Shown here: positions 36,378 to 45,120 of the stretch, piece by piece | Layout: each line of letters begins with the position of its first letter | Numbering within the stretch: the first letter of the stretch is position 1 | Source of the DNA: Urechidicola croceus | Lineage (GTDB): Bacteria; Bacteroidota; Bacteroidia; Flavobacteriales; Flavobacteriaceae | NCBI RefSeq assembly: GCF_001761325.1 | Contig: NZ_CP017478.1 | Location: 192,001 to 256,000 of the forward strand | DNA: 64,000 nucleotides | Direction of reading: 5' to 3' | Translations under genes and position numbers: made by a program | Notes under the pieces: generated by a model | The model's input: the letters and a program-made list of their open reading frames with translations, nothing else | Databases searched by the model: none | What the model was told of the DNA's origin: nothing

Positions 36378-36723
36378 TGCCTTTGTTTTTTTCTTCGTAA
36401 TACTCTTTCATTAATCGAACAGCTTTGTCGATTTCTTTTTTCGGTGTTTTCTGCGTCTTTTTAGTAAATCCGTTTAAGAGTATAACTAATTTACCTTTAT
36501 CAAAGAAGCAAAAAACTCGCCAAATATTCGAACCTAATTTAATTCGAGCCTCAAATAATCCTTTGTGACTTTTCATAGGTGCCAAATATGTTTTCGGCAC
36601 GTGCTGATAAGTTTCGATTATTTCAATGACCTTAAATATTTTGTCCTGAACCTTTTTCGGTTGAGCAAGTAGAAACTCCTCGAAATAATTTTTGTATTGT
36701 ATTACTTGCCTAACTCTTTCCAT
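36367..36723 (-). CDS. RelE/HigB-type toxin
   Basis: 118 residues matching the phage-derived Gp49-like/HigB toxins: FLLAQPKKVQDKIFKVIEII, HVPKTYLAPMKSHKGLFEARIKLGSNIWRVFCFFDKGKLVILLNGFTKK and a lysine-rich helix. The EARI..G...R..C.F strand block is diagnostic. First gene of the two-gene cassette unit 52; probably a ribosome-dependent mRNA interferase. Confidence 0.88.
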   Translation of the reverse strand: MERVRQVIQYKNYFEEFLLAQPKKVQDKIFKVIEIIETYQHVPKTYLAPMKSHKGLFEARIKLGSNIWRVFCFFDKGKLVILLNGFTKKTQKTPKKEIDKAVRLMKEYYEEKNKGNGN

Positions 36724-36733
36724 TCAGACAAAG

Positions 36734-36749
36734 GTAACTTAAAAGTTAC
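36734..36749. promoter_or_regulatory. Operator-like palindrome upstream of higBA-like pair
   Basis: Perfect arms GTAACTT / AAGTTAC with a 2-bp centre, 10 bp upstream of the toxin start codon. The half-site resembles that of the other HigBA cassette (AAAAGTTA). Confidence 0.6.
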
Positions 36750-36808
36750 TATTTTCAAAATTTAAGAGTTTGATTTTTATATTCCGAGAGTTTTTGGGTA
36801 TGTTTTAC

Positions 36809-37247
36809 AACGGTTTAGTGTATGTTTCAGTGCGTAAAAGTACGCGGCAGATTTTCCGCTAGGAAAATCTAACGATATAAAAGTGCGAAAACTTTGTGGA
36901 TTGACCAAAAGTAAAGCATTGAATATAAACAGTGTTGGGTTTTAGTGCGTTTTTCATTGTTATTTTCTGAGTCTGAGTAAAAATTCGCCGTTATGAGATT
37001 CAGCCGTGAGTGAGTTTCATTCCGTTAAAATTTTCCGTTCCAACTTTCAATTCCGCAAAGTTGAGTTTTCCGTTTCAACTTTTCACTCCGCAAAGACTGG
37101 CAAAATTTCCGTCGATATTTTTCTCCGCTTTTTTGATTTTTTCCGTTTCAACTTTCAATTCCGCTGTAATTGCTCAAAAACTGTCAAATTTGAGTGAATT
37201 TTTAAAGTTTTATATTCAGCGTAGGTTTGTTTGTCAGCATTAAACCC
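36809..37247 (-). repeat. Gene-less cassette unit 53
   Basis: A-type site 36809-36936 and body 36937-37247, tags GGG/CCC. Unit 15 type with one change (AAAATTCGCC). Confidence 0.75.
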
Positions 37248-37371
37248 AACGTGTTTGTATAAGATTAGTTGCGTGTTTTAAGCAACTAATTTAGCAAATA
37301 CAAACCGAATAGAAAATCCGCGAGGATTTTCGTAAGTAGGCTTGCACTAGCAATTAATTTTATACGGTGTT
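37248..37371 (-). repeat. attC-like site, family C
   Basis: Site of unit 54, hairpin GAAAATCC-GCGA-GGATTTTC. Confidence 0.8.
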
Positions 37372-37379
37372 GGGCACAG

Positions 37380-38147
37380 TTATTTATATTCTATTTTTCT
37401 CGTTCGTACGTAATTTAGTTTATCATTCTCAATTGATTCCCTTTTTGTCCAATTTTCAAACTTGTCAAATTCGTATTTATATTCTGTTGTTGAAATCAGA
37501 GAGTCTTTGCTATTAAATTCTTTAATTTCCATTAAAATTCCACAATCGTATTTATATTCAGTATTGCGATTCCGTTCAGGTTTTCTAAAGTCCGATAGTT
37601 TGGATTCAGTTACAAATTCCTTGTCGTTATATTTACTTATTTCAAGAGTATTAGTAATTGTGTCATTTGTTTCAACGTCAATGTAGATTTGCTTTAATGA
37701 ACTTTCTTTTAGTTTATTGTCAGAATTATATTTGTAACCTCCAATTTGTTTGAATTGAAAAATGTCATTTATGGATTCAGATTTTGTTTCCAAAAGCAAT
37801 GTGTCTTTGTAGAAATAATCAACAATAAAATTTGAACTGTCGTTTGAAAGTGTCACAATTTCTCTTTTTATCTTTTTTTGATTATTGTAAATGAATTCAA
37901 TGTCCATTGTTTCGTCAGCAAATAAATTCCGCTGATGTCTGCTGATTATTTGGTCATTTTCGTTGTATTTCTTTTCGGTAATTACAAGCGTGTCTTGAAT
38001 CTGATTATTCAGAGAATCATTTTCCACTTTGATTGTGTATTCGGTAATTTGTGTTGCTTTTTTAGTCAGTCCGTTATTCAGCAATTTTGGTTCATTGCAA
38101 CAACCAATTAAGAATATTGAAAAAAGTAAAATTAGAAGTCTATTCAT
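37380..38147 (-). CDS. Lipoprotein with YD/toast-rack-like repeats, 255 aa
   Basis: Sole gene of unit 54. Lipoprotein signal MNRLLILLFSIFLIGC (C16). The mature part is a series of short strand pairs (KKYNENDQIISRHQRNLF, MDIEFIYNNQKKIKREI, KYNSDNKLKESSLKQIY, TEYKYDCGILMEIKEFNSKD, TEYKYEFDKFENWTKRE), spaced like RHS/YD-type or MORN-like repeats of Bacteroidota surface proteins. Function unknown. Confidence 0.65.
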   Translation of the reverse strand: MNRLLILLFSIFLIGCCNEPKLLNNGLTKKATQITEYTIKVENDSLNNQIQDTLVITEKKYNENDQIISRHQRNLFADETMDIEFIYNNQKKIKREIVTLSNDSSNFIVDYFYKDTLLLETKSESINDIFQFKQIGGYKYNSDNKLKESSLKQIYIDVETNDTITNTLEISKYNDKEFVTESKLSDFRKPERNRNTEYKYDCGILMEIKEFNSKDSLISTTEYKYEFDKFENWTKRESIENDKLNYVRTRKIEYK

Positions 38148-38165
38148 TCTGTTTTAATTGTGCCC

Positions 38166-38589
38166 AACGGATTAGTGTATGTTTCAGTGCGTAAAAGTAC
38201 GCGGCAGATTTTCCGCTAGGAAAATCTGATGTTATAAAAGTGCGAAAACTTTGTGGATTGACCAAAAGTAAAGCATTGAATATAAACAGTGTTGTATTTT
38301 AGTGCGTATTTTGATTGGTTTTTCCGTTTCTGAGTAAAAATCCGCCATTATGAGATTCCGCCGTGATTGAGTTTTATTCCGTTAAAATTTTCCGTTCCAA
38401 CTTTCAATTCCGCAAAGTTGAGTTTTCCGCAGCAACTTTTAATTCCGTAAAGATTGGCAAAATCTCCGCCGTTATTTTTCTCCGTAGTTTTGATTTTTTC
38501 CGTAACAACTTTCAATTCCGCTGTAATTGCTCAAATTTGTAGAGTAGGAGTGGATTTAGTCAATTTTTTTATTCCGTGTAATTTAGTTT
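38166..38589 (-). repeat. Gene-less cassette unit 55, truncated by IS3
   Basis: A-type site 38166-38293 and most of a GTA-type body (38294-38589), cut by IS3 copy 3 just before its expected end. Beyond the IS, the unit finishes with CTTAAATGACGCAC-AAC, which belongs to another cassette type. Confidence 0.75.
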
Positions 38590-38639
38590 TGTATTATACT
38601 GAAATAGGTTGACTCTTTTTTAGTTAAAATTCTCCGTTC

Positions 38640-39413
38640 TTAAATCGTTAGTTCAGGTAAATTTACTTTATTTTTTCGATACGACTTGTATTTGATATTA
38701 GGATTTAAATGTACTTCTGCAGGTTTTCTTAATTCCAGGCTAAAATGCGTTCTTAAATTGTTATAAATATAGACAGCTTGCTCAGTCATTTTTTGAGCTA
38801 GTTCTGTGTTTTTAATCGTTTGTTTTAATCCATATTCGTATTTCAAGGTTCTATTAATTCGTTCTGCTACAGCATTTTCATAAGGGTCGTATTGCTCAGT
38901 CATACTCATTATGATATTGTTGTCTTCAGCAAAAGCTTTATACTTAGGATTGCAGTATTGAAAACCTCTGTCCGAATGATGAATAAGCTTTTGATTGGGG
39001 TATTTTCTATTTTTAATGGCCATAGCGAGTGCATCGGTACAAAGTGATGTTCTCATATGGTTATCGAGTTTATAGCCCATAATCTGTTTGGAATAAGCAT
39101 CTGTAACAATGGCTAAATAATTATGCCCGTATTGTGTTTTAATGTAAGTGATATCGCTTACCCATAGTTGTTCTGGTCGAGTAGGAACGTGGTCTTTAAC
39201 TAGGTTCTTATATTTTTTGTACATATGGTTTGAATTTGTAGTTGTGATGTAATTTTTAGTTTTAGGAATCAAAAGATTATTTAGTCTGAGGAAGCGATAG
39301 AACTTGTCTCTGCCGATCTTAATATTAGCGTTTACAAAGTCTTGTTTTAGTTCTGTGTGTAGCTTAATACCACCGGTTTTCGAGCCTACTTTTTTACGGT
39401 AGTCCTTGACCAT
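38640..39413 (-). CDS. IS3-family transposase OrfB, copy 3
   Basis: Same protein as copy 1, DDE residues intact. Confidence 0.9.
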   Translation of the reverse strand: MVKDYRKKVGSKTGGIKLHTELKQDFVNANIKIGRDKFYRFLRLNNLLIPKTKNYITTTNSNHMYKKYKNLVKDHVPTRPEQLWVSDITYIKTQYGHNYLAIVTDAYSKQIMGYKLDNHMRTSLCTDALAMAIKNRKYPNQKLIHHSDRGFQYCNPKYKAFAEDNNIIMSMTEQYDPYENAVAERINRTLKYEYGLKQTIKNTELAQKMTEQAVYIYNNLRTHFSLELRKPAEVHLNPNIKYKSYRKNKVNLPELTI

Positions 39414-39433
39414 TTTAATTAGTTTTTGATGGT

Positions 39434-39892
39434 CTATTTGTTGTTTTTGTTGAGCTTTGAGTCTTTTGTAGAAGGCTTGTTTAGATATCCCAAAACATCC
39501 ATAGAGCCATTTTCTTTTATACGCTGTTTTTTCTTTAGCTCTATCTCTTTTGCTAATGTTTTGGGCAATGACTTTTTTGACATATCGACGCCTGTAATGA
39601 GTTCCATATCAGCGATAATGTCTTGTTGGAAGTCTTTTTGAAACTCAAGTTCTTCAATCTTTTCCTTGAGCTTTTTAATTTCATCATTTTTACTCATACC
39701 AGTATTTTGTTGTACTAAGGTACTGTATTTTCTTAACCAATAAGAAATAGTTGTTCTGGGAATGTCATATTTTTTTGAAGCTTGGTTATTGGATATCTGC
39801 CCGCTAAGTATTTGGTCAACGACTAAAAGTTTCGTCTCTAAAGTTACTTTTTGGTAGCTTTTTTTTCGCCAGTGTTCATTTTGTGTTTTCAT
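39434..39892 (-). CDS. IS3-family OrfA, copy 3
   Basis: Same protein as copy 1, with the same A6 slippery run. Confidence 0.9.
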   Translation of the reverse strand: MKTQNEHWRKKSYQKVTLETKLLVVDQILSGQISNNQASKKYDIPRTTISYWLRKYSTLVQQNTGMSKNDEIKKLKEKIEELEFQKDFQQDIIADMELITGVDMSKKSLPKTLAKEIELKKKQRIKENGSMDVLGYLNKPSTKDSKLNKNNK

Positions 39893-39964
39893 AAGTGACT
39901 ATAATTAATGGTTTAATTTTTAGTCAACCTATTTCAGGAAAGTTCATTTTCTTAAATGACGCAC

Positions 39965-40422
39965 AACGGATTAGTGTATGTTTCAGTGCGTAAAAGTACG
40001 CGGCAGATTTTCCGCTAGGAAAATCTGATGTTATAAAAGTGCGAAAACTTTGTGGATTGACCAAAAGTAAAGCATTGAATATAAACAGTGTTGGGTTTTA
40101 GTGCGTTTTTCATTGTTATTTTCTGAGTCTGAGTAAAAATCCGCCGTTATGAGATTCCGCCGTGAGTGAGTTTCATTCCGTTATAATTTTCCGCTCGAAC
40201 TTTCAATTTCGCAAAGTTGAGTTTTTCACAGCAACTTATAATTCCGCAAAGTTGAGTTTTCCGTTTCTACTTTTTACTCCGCAAAGACTGGCAAAATTTC
40301 CGTTGTTTAGGTTTTTTTCGTGACAACTTTCAATTCCGCTGTAATTGCTCAAAAACTGTCAAATTTGAGTGAATTTTTAAAGTTTTATATTCAGCGTAGG
40401 TTTGTTTGTCAGCATTAAACCC
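39965..40422 (-). repeat. Gene-less cassette unit 56
   Basis: A-type site 39965-40092 and body 40093-40422, tags GGG/CCC. Site and body match unit 44, and the flank before the site also matches that of unit 44. Confidence 0.75.
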
Positions 40423-40879
40423 AACGGATTAGTGTATGTTTCAGTGCGTAAAAGTACGCGGCAGATTTTCCGCTAGGAAAATCTAACGATATAAAAGTGC
40501 GAAAACTTTTGAACTTGACCAAAAGTAAAGCATTGAATATAAACAGTGTTCTCTTTTAGTGCGTATTTTGAGTGTTTTTTCCGTTTCTGAGTGAAAATCC
40601 GCCGTTATGAGATTCCGCCGTGAGTGAGTTTCATTCCGTTAAAATTTTCCGCTCCAACTTTCAATTCCGCAAAGTTGAGTTTTTCACAGCAACTTATAAT
40701 TCCGCAAAGTTGAATTTTCCGTTTCAACTTTTTACTCTGCAAAGACTGGCAAAAATTCCGTTGTTTAGTTTTTTTTCGTGACAACTTTCAATTCCGCTGT
40801 AATTGCTAAAAATCTACCTAATTTGAGTGATTTTTTGTTATTTGTTATTCCGCTTAATTTTGTTTTAAGCATTAAAGAG
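40423..40879 (-). repeat. Gene-less cassette unit 57
   Basis: A-type site 40423-40550 (TTTTGAACTTGACC sub-type) and body 40551-40879, tags CTC/GAG. Same as unit 28. Confidence 0.75.
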
Positions 40880-41337
40880 AACGTGTTTGTGTATGTTTCA
40901 GTGCGTAAAAGTACGCGGCAGATTTTCCGCTAGGAAAATCTGATGTTATAAAAGTGCGAAAACTTTGTGGATTGACCAAAAGTAAAGCATTGAATATAAA
41001 CAGTGTTCTCTTTTAGTGCGTATTTTGAGTGGTTTTTCCGTTTCTGAGTGAAAATCCGCCGTTATGAGATTCCGCCGTGAGTGAGTTTCATTCCGTTAAA
41101 ATTTTCCGCTCCAACTTTCAATTCCGCAAAGTTGAGTTTTTCATAGCAACATATAATTCCGTAAAATTGATTTTTCCGTTTCAACTTTTCATTCCGCAAA
41201 GACTGGCAAAAATTCCGTTGTTTAGTTTTTTTTCGTGACAACTTTCAATTCCGCTGTAATTGCTAAAAATCTGCCAAATTTGAGTGATTTTTTGTTATTT
41301 GTTATTCCGCTTAATTTTGTTTTTTAGCATTAAAGAG
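40880..41337 (-). repeat. Gene-less cassette unit 58
   Basis: A-type site 40880-41007 and body 41008-41337, tags CTC/GAG. Same as unit 27. The next boundary reads AACGATCTCGG instead of AACGGTCTCGG. Confidence 0.75.
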
Positions 41338-41460
41338 AACGATCTCGGCTATGAGTAGTTGCGTGGTTTAGCGGTTAACTTTGCAAGTACACACCAAACT
41401 GAAAATCCGCGAGGATTTTCAGAAGTAGGCGAGAACAAGCAATTACTTATAGCCATTGTT
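41338..41460 (-). repeat. attC-like site, family B
   Basis: Site of unit 59. GTTTAGCGGTTAACTTTGC apex, similar to the site at 10527. Confidence 0.85.
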
Positions 41461-41471
41461 GTACACAGTAT

Positions 41472-42254
41472 TTATTTCATTAATTCAATTTGGTATTTCG
41501 TAGCATCAAAAGCCACTTGTAAACCTCTTAAATTTGGTTTAGATTTATTTTGTTCAAATAATTCGGTCAAGTGTTCTGTTTGTTTAGTGACATTATCATT
41601 GTCTTTTTTAAAGATTTGATATTTTAAGAGAATTAAATTTGCCATAATTTTATCCGAAATATTTATGTCACTTTGGTTTAGATATTCCGCTATTGTGCTT
41701 TCTATTTCGGAATCGTTTTCGGATAGTTCATCGAATAAGTAAGCATTAGCCAAGTCAGATTTATTCATAGTTGAGTAATCGTTCTGGTCAGACATATCTT
41801 TTCGGTAAGTCATTTTGTTTCCATTTAGAAAATACCATCTGGTGTAAGAATCATTTTCCATTTTAATTTCTTTTTCAAACTCTTTTTTCTTAACGGACCA
41901 ATTTGTGAAAGCAATCAAAAGTTCAGTTCCGTCATCTTTCTTTAAAATAGCAAATCGAATCAAGTAATTTCTTTTTCCAGGCTTTTCAATTTCGACGTCT
42001 AATTTGTTTTCTACTGAAACGTACTTTTTCAATGCTTTTAGAATAGATGAAACGTCTTCAGGACTTGCTTCTGGATACAGATTTTCTCTTAAAAACAAGT
42101 CAATGTATAAGTAATGAGTTAAATAAAAATCATCCATTTTTAGATAATTCACTTCTGTCAAATTTTCGGTTTTGATATTGATTTTGTCAGATTGAGAATA
42201 TCCAAAATTTGTGAATATTGCTAAAAGTAAAAGTGTGATTATTTTTCTGTTCAT
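41472..42254 (-). CDS. Secreted hypothetical protein, 260 aa
   Basis: Sole gene of unit 59. Signal peptide MNRKIITLLLLAIFTNFGYSQ. The N-terminal half has a strand-rich domain (NYLIRFAILKKDDGTELLIAFTNWSV); the C-terminal half is helical with ESTIAEYLNQSDINISDKIMANLILLKYQIFKKD, perhaps TPR-like. Family not recognised. Confidence 0.6.
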   Translation of the reverse strand: MNRKIITLLLLAIFTNFGYSQSDKINIKTENLTEVNYLKMDDFYLTHYLYIDLFLRENLYPEASPEDVSSILKALKKYVSVENKLDVEIEKPGKRNYLIRFAILKKDDGTELLIAFTNWSVKKKEFEKEIKMENDSYTRWYFLNGNKMTYRKDMSDQNDYSTMNKSDLANAYLFDELSENDSEIESTIAEYLNQSDINISDKIMANLILLKYQIFKKDNDNVTKQTEHLTELFEQNKSKPNLRGLQVAFDATKYQIELMK

Positions 42255-42276
42255 TCGGTTGAGTTATATTGTGTAC

Positions 42277-42404
42277 AACGTGTTTGTGTATGTTTCAGTG
42301 CGTAAAAGTACGCGGCAGATTTTCCGCTAGGAAAATCTAACGATATAAAAGTGCGAAAACTTTGTGGATTGACCAAAAGTAAAGCATTGAATATAAACAG
42401 TGTT
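42277..42404 (-). repeat. attC-like site, family A, serving a gene cassette
   Basis: Site of unit 60; standard A sequence. Confidence 0.85.
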
Positions 42405-42430
42405 GTAAGTAGTTGTTTTTTCAATTTTGT

Positions 42431-43054
42431 TTAATTCAGTTCAGCAGTCCAACATCTCATATACATACTTTCAATCTTTCCATTTGGGAAATAAACTGAA
42501 TAGAAGGATTTACTACCATCAGAACAGTCTAATTCAGTTCCATATTCAGAAGGATTTGAATTCCACTTTGTTATTAAATCCAAGTTTTTGTAGATTATTT
42601 TTAAATCGTCAAACATTGTATTTTTAAAATCTGTCAATCTTCTTTTTTCTGTATATTGTATTTCGTCTAAAGTTTTATTTTGAATGTCTTCAAGTCGCAA
42701 TGTTATTAGAATTTTGTTGTTAAAAAAGGTCACATAATCCGCTGGACAACCTGTACATATAAAATCATAACTTTCTAATATCAGTAATGGGTTTTTAGGA
42801 TATTCAGTTCTAATTTCCTTTATAACATCGATGTATTTTTTTCGTAATTGCAATTGCATTTCTAATTCCTTTGTCATAGATTTAGATGATTCAAAAGGCG
42901 ATGACTCAATGCTTTTCAATTGAGAGTTATTGATTTCCAAATTTAATTCCACGTCATTTAATTCAATAAATTTTTCCGAAGTCGGAATTGAATTAGATTG
43001 ACTTTTAAAGCTCATAAAAGTCAGAATTAGCAATGTTAACTTAATGTTTCTCAT
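42431..43054 (-). CDS. Secreted hypothetical protein, 207 aa
   Basis: Sole gene of unit 60. Signal peptide MRNIKLTLLILTFMSFKSQS. The mature part has a helical stretch (KELEMQLQLRKKYIDVIKEI), then DFICTGCPADYVTFFNNKILI with a CxxC pair, and CSDGSKSFYSVYFPNGKIESMYMRCW near the end. The two cysteine clusters suggest disulfides rather than a thioredoxin site. Family unknown. Confidence 0.6.
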   Translation of the reverse strand: MRNIKLTLLILTFMSFKSQSNSIPTSEKFIELNDVELNLEINNSQLKSIESSPFESSKSMTKELEMQLQLRKKYIDVIKEIRTEYPKNPLLILESYDFICTGCPADYVTFFNNKILITLRLEDIQNKTLDEIQYTEKRRLTDFKNTMFDDLKIIYKNLDLITKWNSNPSEYGTELDCSDGSKSFYSVYFPNGKIESMYMRCWTAELN

Positions 43055-43064
43055 AATTACTTAC

Positions 43065-43189
43065 AACGGTTTCGTATAAGAATAGTTGCGGTTTTGTGTA
43101 CGAGGATTTTCCGAAGGAAAATCAGACGTAATAAAATTGCAACTACCTTTGGTTAAGCACTAATGTAGCAATTATTTTTATACATTGTT
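43065..43189 (-). repeat. attC-like site, singleton type
   Basis: Site of unit 61. Arms GTATAAGAATAGTTGC / GCAATTATTTTTATAC, hairpin GATTTTCC-GAA-GGAAAATC. The 3' end of the unit's gene reads into it. Confidence 0.75.
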
Positions 43190-43591
43190 GTGCGTTCGTT
43201 TTTTATTTTTCCAATCTGTATATTCAGTCCAATCATTTAAATTATCAGTTTTTAATTCCTTTTCATTCCGTTCTCCAAATCCGTGTTTTGAGACTCTTGG
43301 ATATTCTGCTTCTGAAATTATATCTCGAAAATCCTCATTGGCTTTTGTTATCAAAAAGTCAATTTTTGTCAAATCCGAATTTGCGATTTTTAGGACTGCT
43401 GCTGAAATTCTGTTTTTTCCATATTGAGAGTCACTCCGAATTTCATTCAGTTTACTTTTTACTAAATCCGTATTTTTAGGAAATTCTCGGTTGATTAAAA
43501 ATTCCAATTCCGCGTTGGTGATTTTAGCGACTGATTGCTCCACAATTTCCTTGTTTTTCTTTGTTCCAAATATTTTATTTATCCAACTCAA
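43178..43591 (-). CDS. Hypothetical cassette protein ending inside attC, 137 aa
   Basis: Gene of unit 61, from a TTG at 43589-43591 (no in-frame ATG nearby). The last five residues (HNNV plus stop) are encoded by the R'' core and the first bases of the attC-like site, so its C-terminus depends on the recombination site. N-terminus MSWINKIFGTKKNKE, shared in style with the unit 46 protein. IS3 copy 4 is inserted 17 bp upstream. Function unknown. Confidence 0.6.
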   Translation of the reverse strand: MSWINKIFGTKKNKEIVEQSVAKITNAELEFLINREFPKNTDLVKSKLNEIRSDSQYGKNRISAAVLKIANSDLTKIDFLITKANEDFRDIISEAEYPRVSKHGFGERNEKELKTDNLNDWTEYTDWKNKKRTHNNV

Positions 43592-43660
43592 TTTGTATAA
43601 TTAACTATTTTGTATTAAACTGAAATAGGTTGACTCTTTTTTGCTATTATTTTTAAGTTC

Positions 43661-44443
43661 TTAAATGGATATTTGATGTAAAGTTACATTATTTTTTCGA
43701 TAAGATTTGTATTTGATATCTGGATTCAAATGTACTTCGGCTGGTTTTCTTAGATTTAGGCTAAAATGAGTTCTAAGATTGTTGTAAATATTGACAGCTT
43801 GCTCAGTCATTTTTTGAGCCAAATCAGTGTTTTTGATAGTTTTTTTCAAACCATATTCGTATTTAAGCGTTCTGTTAATTCTTTCAGCAACAGCGTTTTG
43901 ATAAGGGTCGTATTGCTCAGTCATACTCATTGTAATGTTATTGCTTTCGGCAAATTGGGTATACTTCGGGTTACAATATTGAAAACCTCTGTCAGAATGA
44001 TGAATAAGTTTTTGAGTGGGATACTTTCTGTTTTTAATAGCCATAGCAAGGGCATCTGTGCAAAGAGATGTTTTCATGTGTTTGTCGAGTTTATATCCCA
44101 TTATTTGCTTAGAATATGCGTCTGTAACTAATGCTAAATAGTTGTGTCCATTTTCAGTTTTAATGTAAGTTATATCGCTTACCCAAAGTTGTTCAGGTCG
44201 AGTAGGGACGTGGTCTTTTACAAGGTTTTTATATTTTCTGTACATATGCTTAGAGTTTGTAGTTGTGATGTAGTTTTTTCGTTTAGGGATCAGTAAGTTA
44301 TTGTGCTTTAAAAATCGATAGAACTTGTCTCTACCAATCTTAATATCATTTTTAATAAAGTCTTTTTTTAATTCTGCATATAGTTTAATTCCACCAGTTT
44401 TAGAGCCTACTTTTTTACGGTAATCTTTGACCATTTTAATCAT
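43661..44443 (-). CDS. IS3-family transposase OrfB, copy 4
   Basis: 260 residues from an ATG three codons upstream of that used in the other copies. About one residue in ten differs from copies 1-3; DDE residues (VSDITYI, HSDRGFQY, NAVAERINRTLK) conserved. Confidence 0.88.
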   Translation of the reverse strand: MIKMVKDYRKKVGSKTGGIKLYAELKKDFIKNDIKIGRDKFYRFLKHNNLLIPKRKNYITTTNSKHMYRKYKNLVKDHVPTRPEQLWVSDITYIKTENGHNYLALVTDAYSKQIMGYKLDKHMKTSLCTDALAMAIKNRKYPTQKLIHHSDRGFQYCNPKYTQFAESNNITMSMTEQYDPYQNAVAERINRTLKYEYGLKKTIKNTDLAQKMTEQAVNIYNNLRTHFSLNLRKPAEVHLNPDIKYKSYRKNNVTLHQISI

Positions 44444-44454
44444 TTTTTGATGAT

Positions 44455-44901
44455 CTATTTCTTTTTTTTGTTGAGTTTTGATTCTTTTGTAGAATGCTTG
44501 TTTAGATATCCCAAAACATCCATAGAGCCATTTTCTTTTATACGCTGTTTTTTCTTTAGCTCTATCTCTTTTGCTAATGTTTTGGGTAATGACTTTTTTG
44601 ACATATCTACACCTGTAATAAGTTCCATATCAGCAATAATGTCTTGTTGGAAGTCTTTTTGGAACTCAAGTTCTTCAATCTTTTCCTTTAATTTTTTGAT
44701 TTCATCGTTTTTACTCATACCATTGTTTTGTTGTACTAAGGTACTGTATTTTCTTAACCAATAGGCAATTGTTGTTCTAGGAACATCATATTTTTTGGAA
44801 GCTAGGTTGTTAGAGATGTGTCCTGTTAATATTTGGTCAACGACTAAAAGTTTGGTTTCTAAAGTAACTTTTTGGTAGGATTTTTTTTCGCCAGTGTTCA
44901 T
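44455..44901 (-). CDS. IS3-family OrfA, copy 4
   Basis: 148 residues, a few substitutions from copies 1-3 (GHISNNLASKKYDVPRTTIAYW helix-turn-helix). The ATG used here is four codons inside that of the other copies; the slippery A-run is retained. Confidence 0.88.
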   Translation of the reverse strand: MNTGEKKSYQKVTLETKLLVVDQILTGHISNNLASKKYDVPRTTIAYWLRKYSTLVQQNNGMSKNDEIKKLKEKIEELEFQKDFQQDIIADMELITGVDMSKKSLPKTLAKEIELKKKQRIKENGSMDVLGYLNKHSTKESKLNKKKK

Positions 44902-44986
44902 TTTGTGTTTTCATAAGTGACTATAATTAATGGTTTAATTTTTAGTCAACCTATTTCAGGAAAGTTCATTTTATCAAATGACGCAC

Positions 44987-45109
44987 AACGGTCTCGGCTA
45001 TGAGTAGTTGCGTGGTTTAGCACTTAACCTTGCAAGTACACACCAAACTGAAAATCCGCGAGGATTTTCAGAAGTAGGCGAGAACAAGCAATTACTTATA
45101 GCCATTGTT
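44987..45109 (-). repeat. attC-like site, family B, of unit 62
   Basis: Same variant as the site at 24986; moved together with the VWA gene. Confidence 0.85.
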
Positions 45110-45120
45110 GCCAGTAGTTT

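Larger units (their letters stand above)
38590..39946 (-). mobile_element. IS3-family element, copy 3
   Basis: 1357 bp; TTT on both sides. By eye the same as copy 1. The left flank is a GTA gene-less body; the right flank equals the 5' end of the unit 43/64 cassette, so this copy marks a rearrangement join. Confidence 0.9.
43611..44968 (-). mobile_element. IS3-family element, copy 4 (diverged)
   Basis: 1358 bp, TTT duplication at 43608-43610 and 44969-44971. The right half is close to copies 1-3 while the left half differs at many positions, so it may be an older relative or a mosaic. Inserted in unit 61, whose ends still match (GTGCGTTCG / GACGCAC). Confidence 0.88.
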
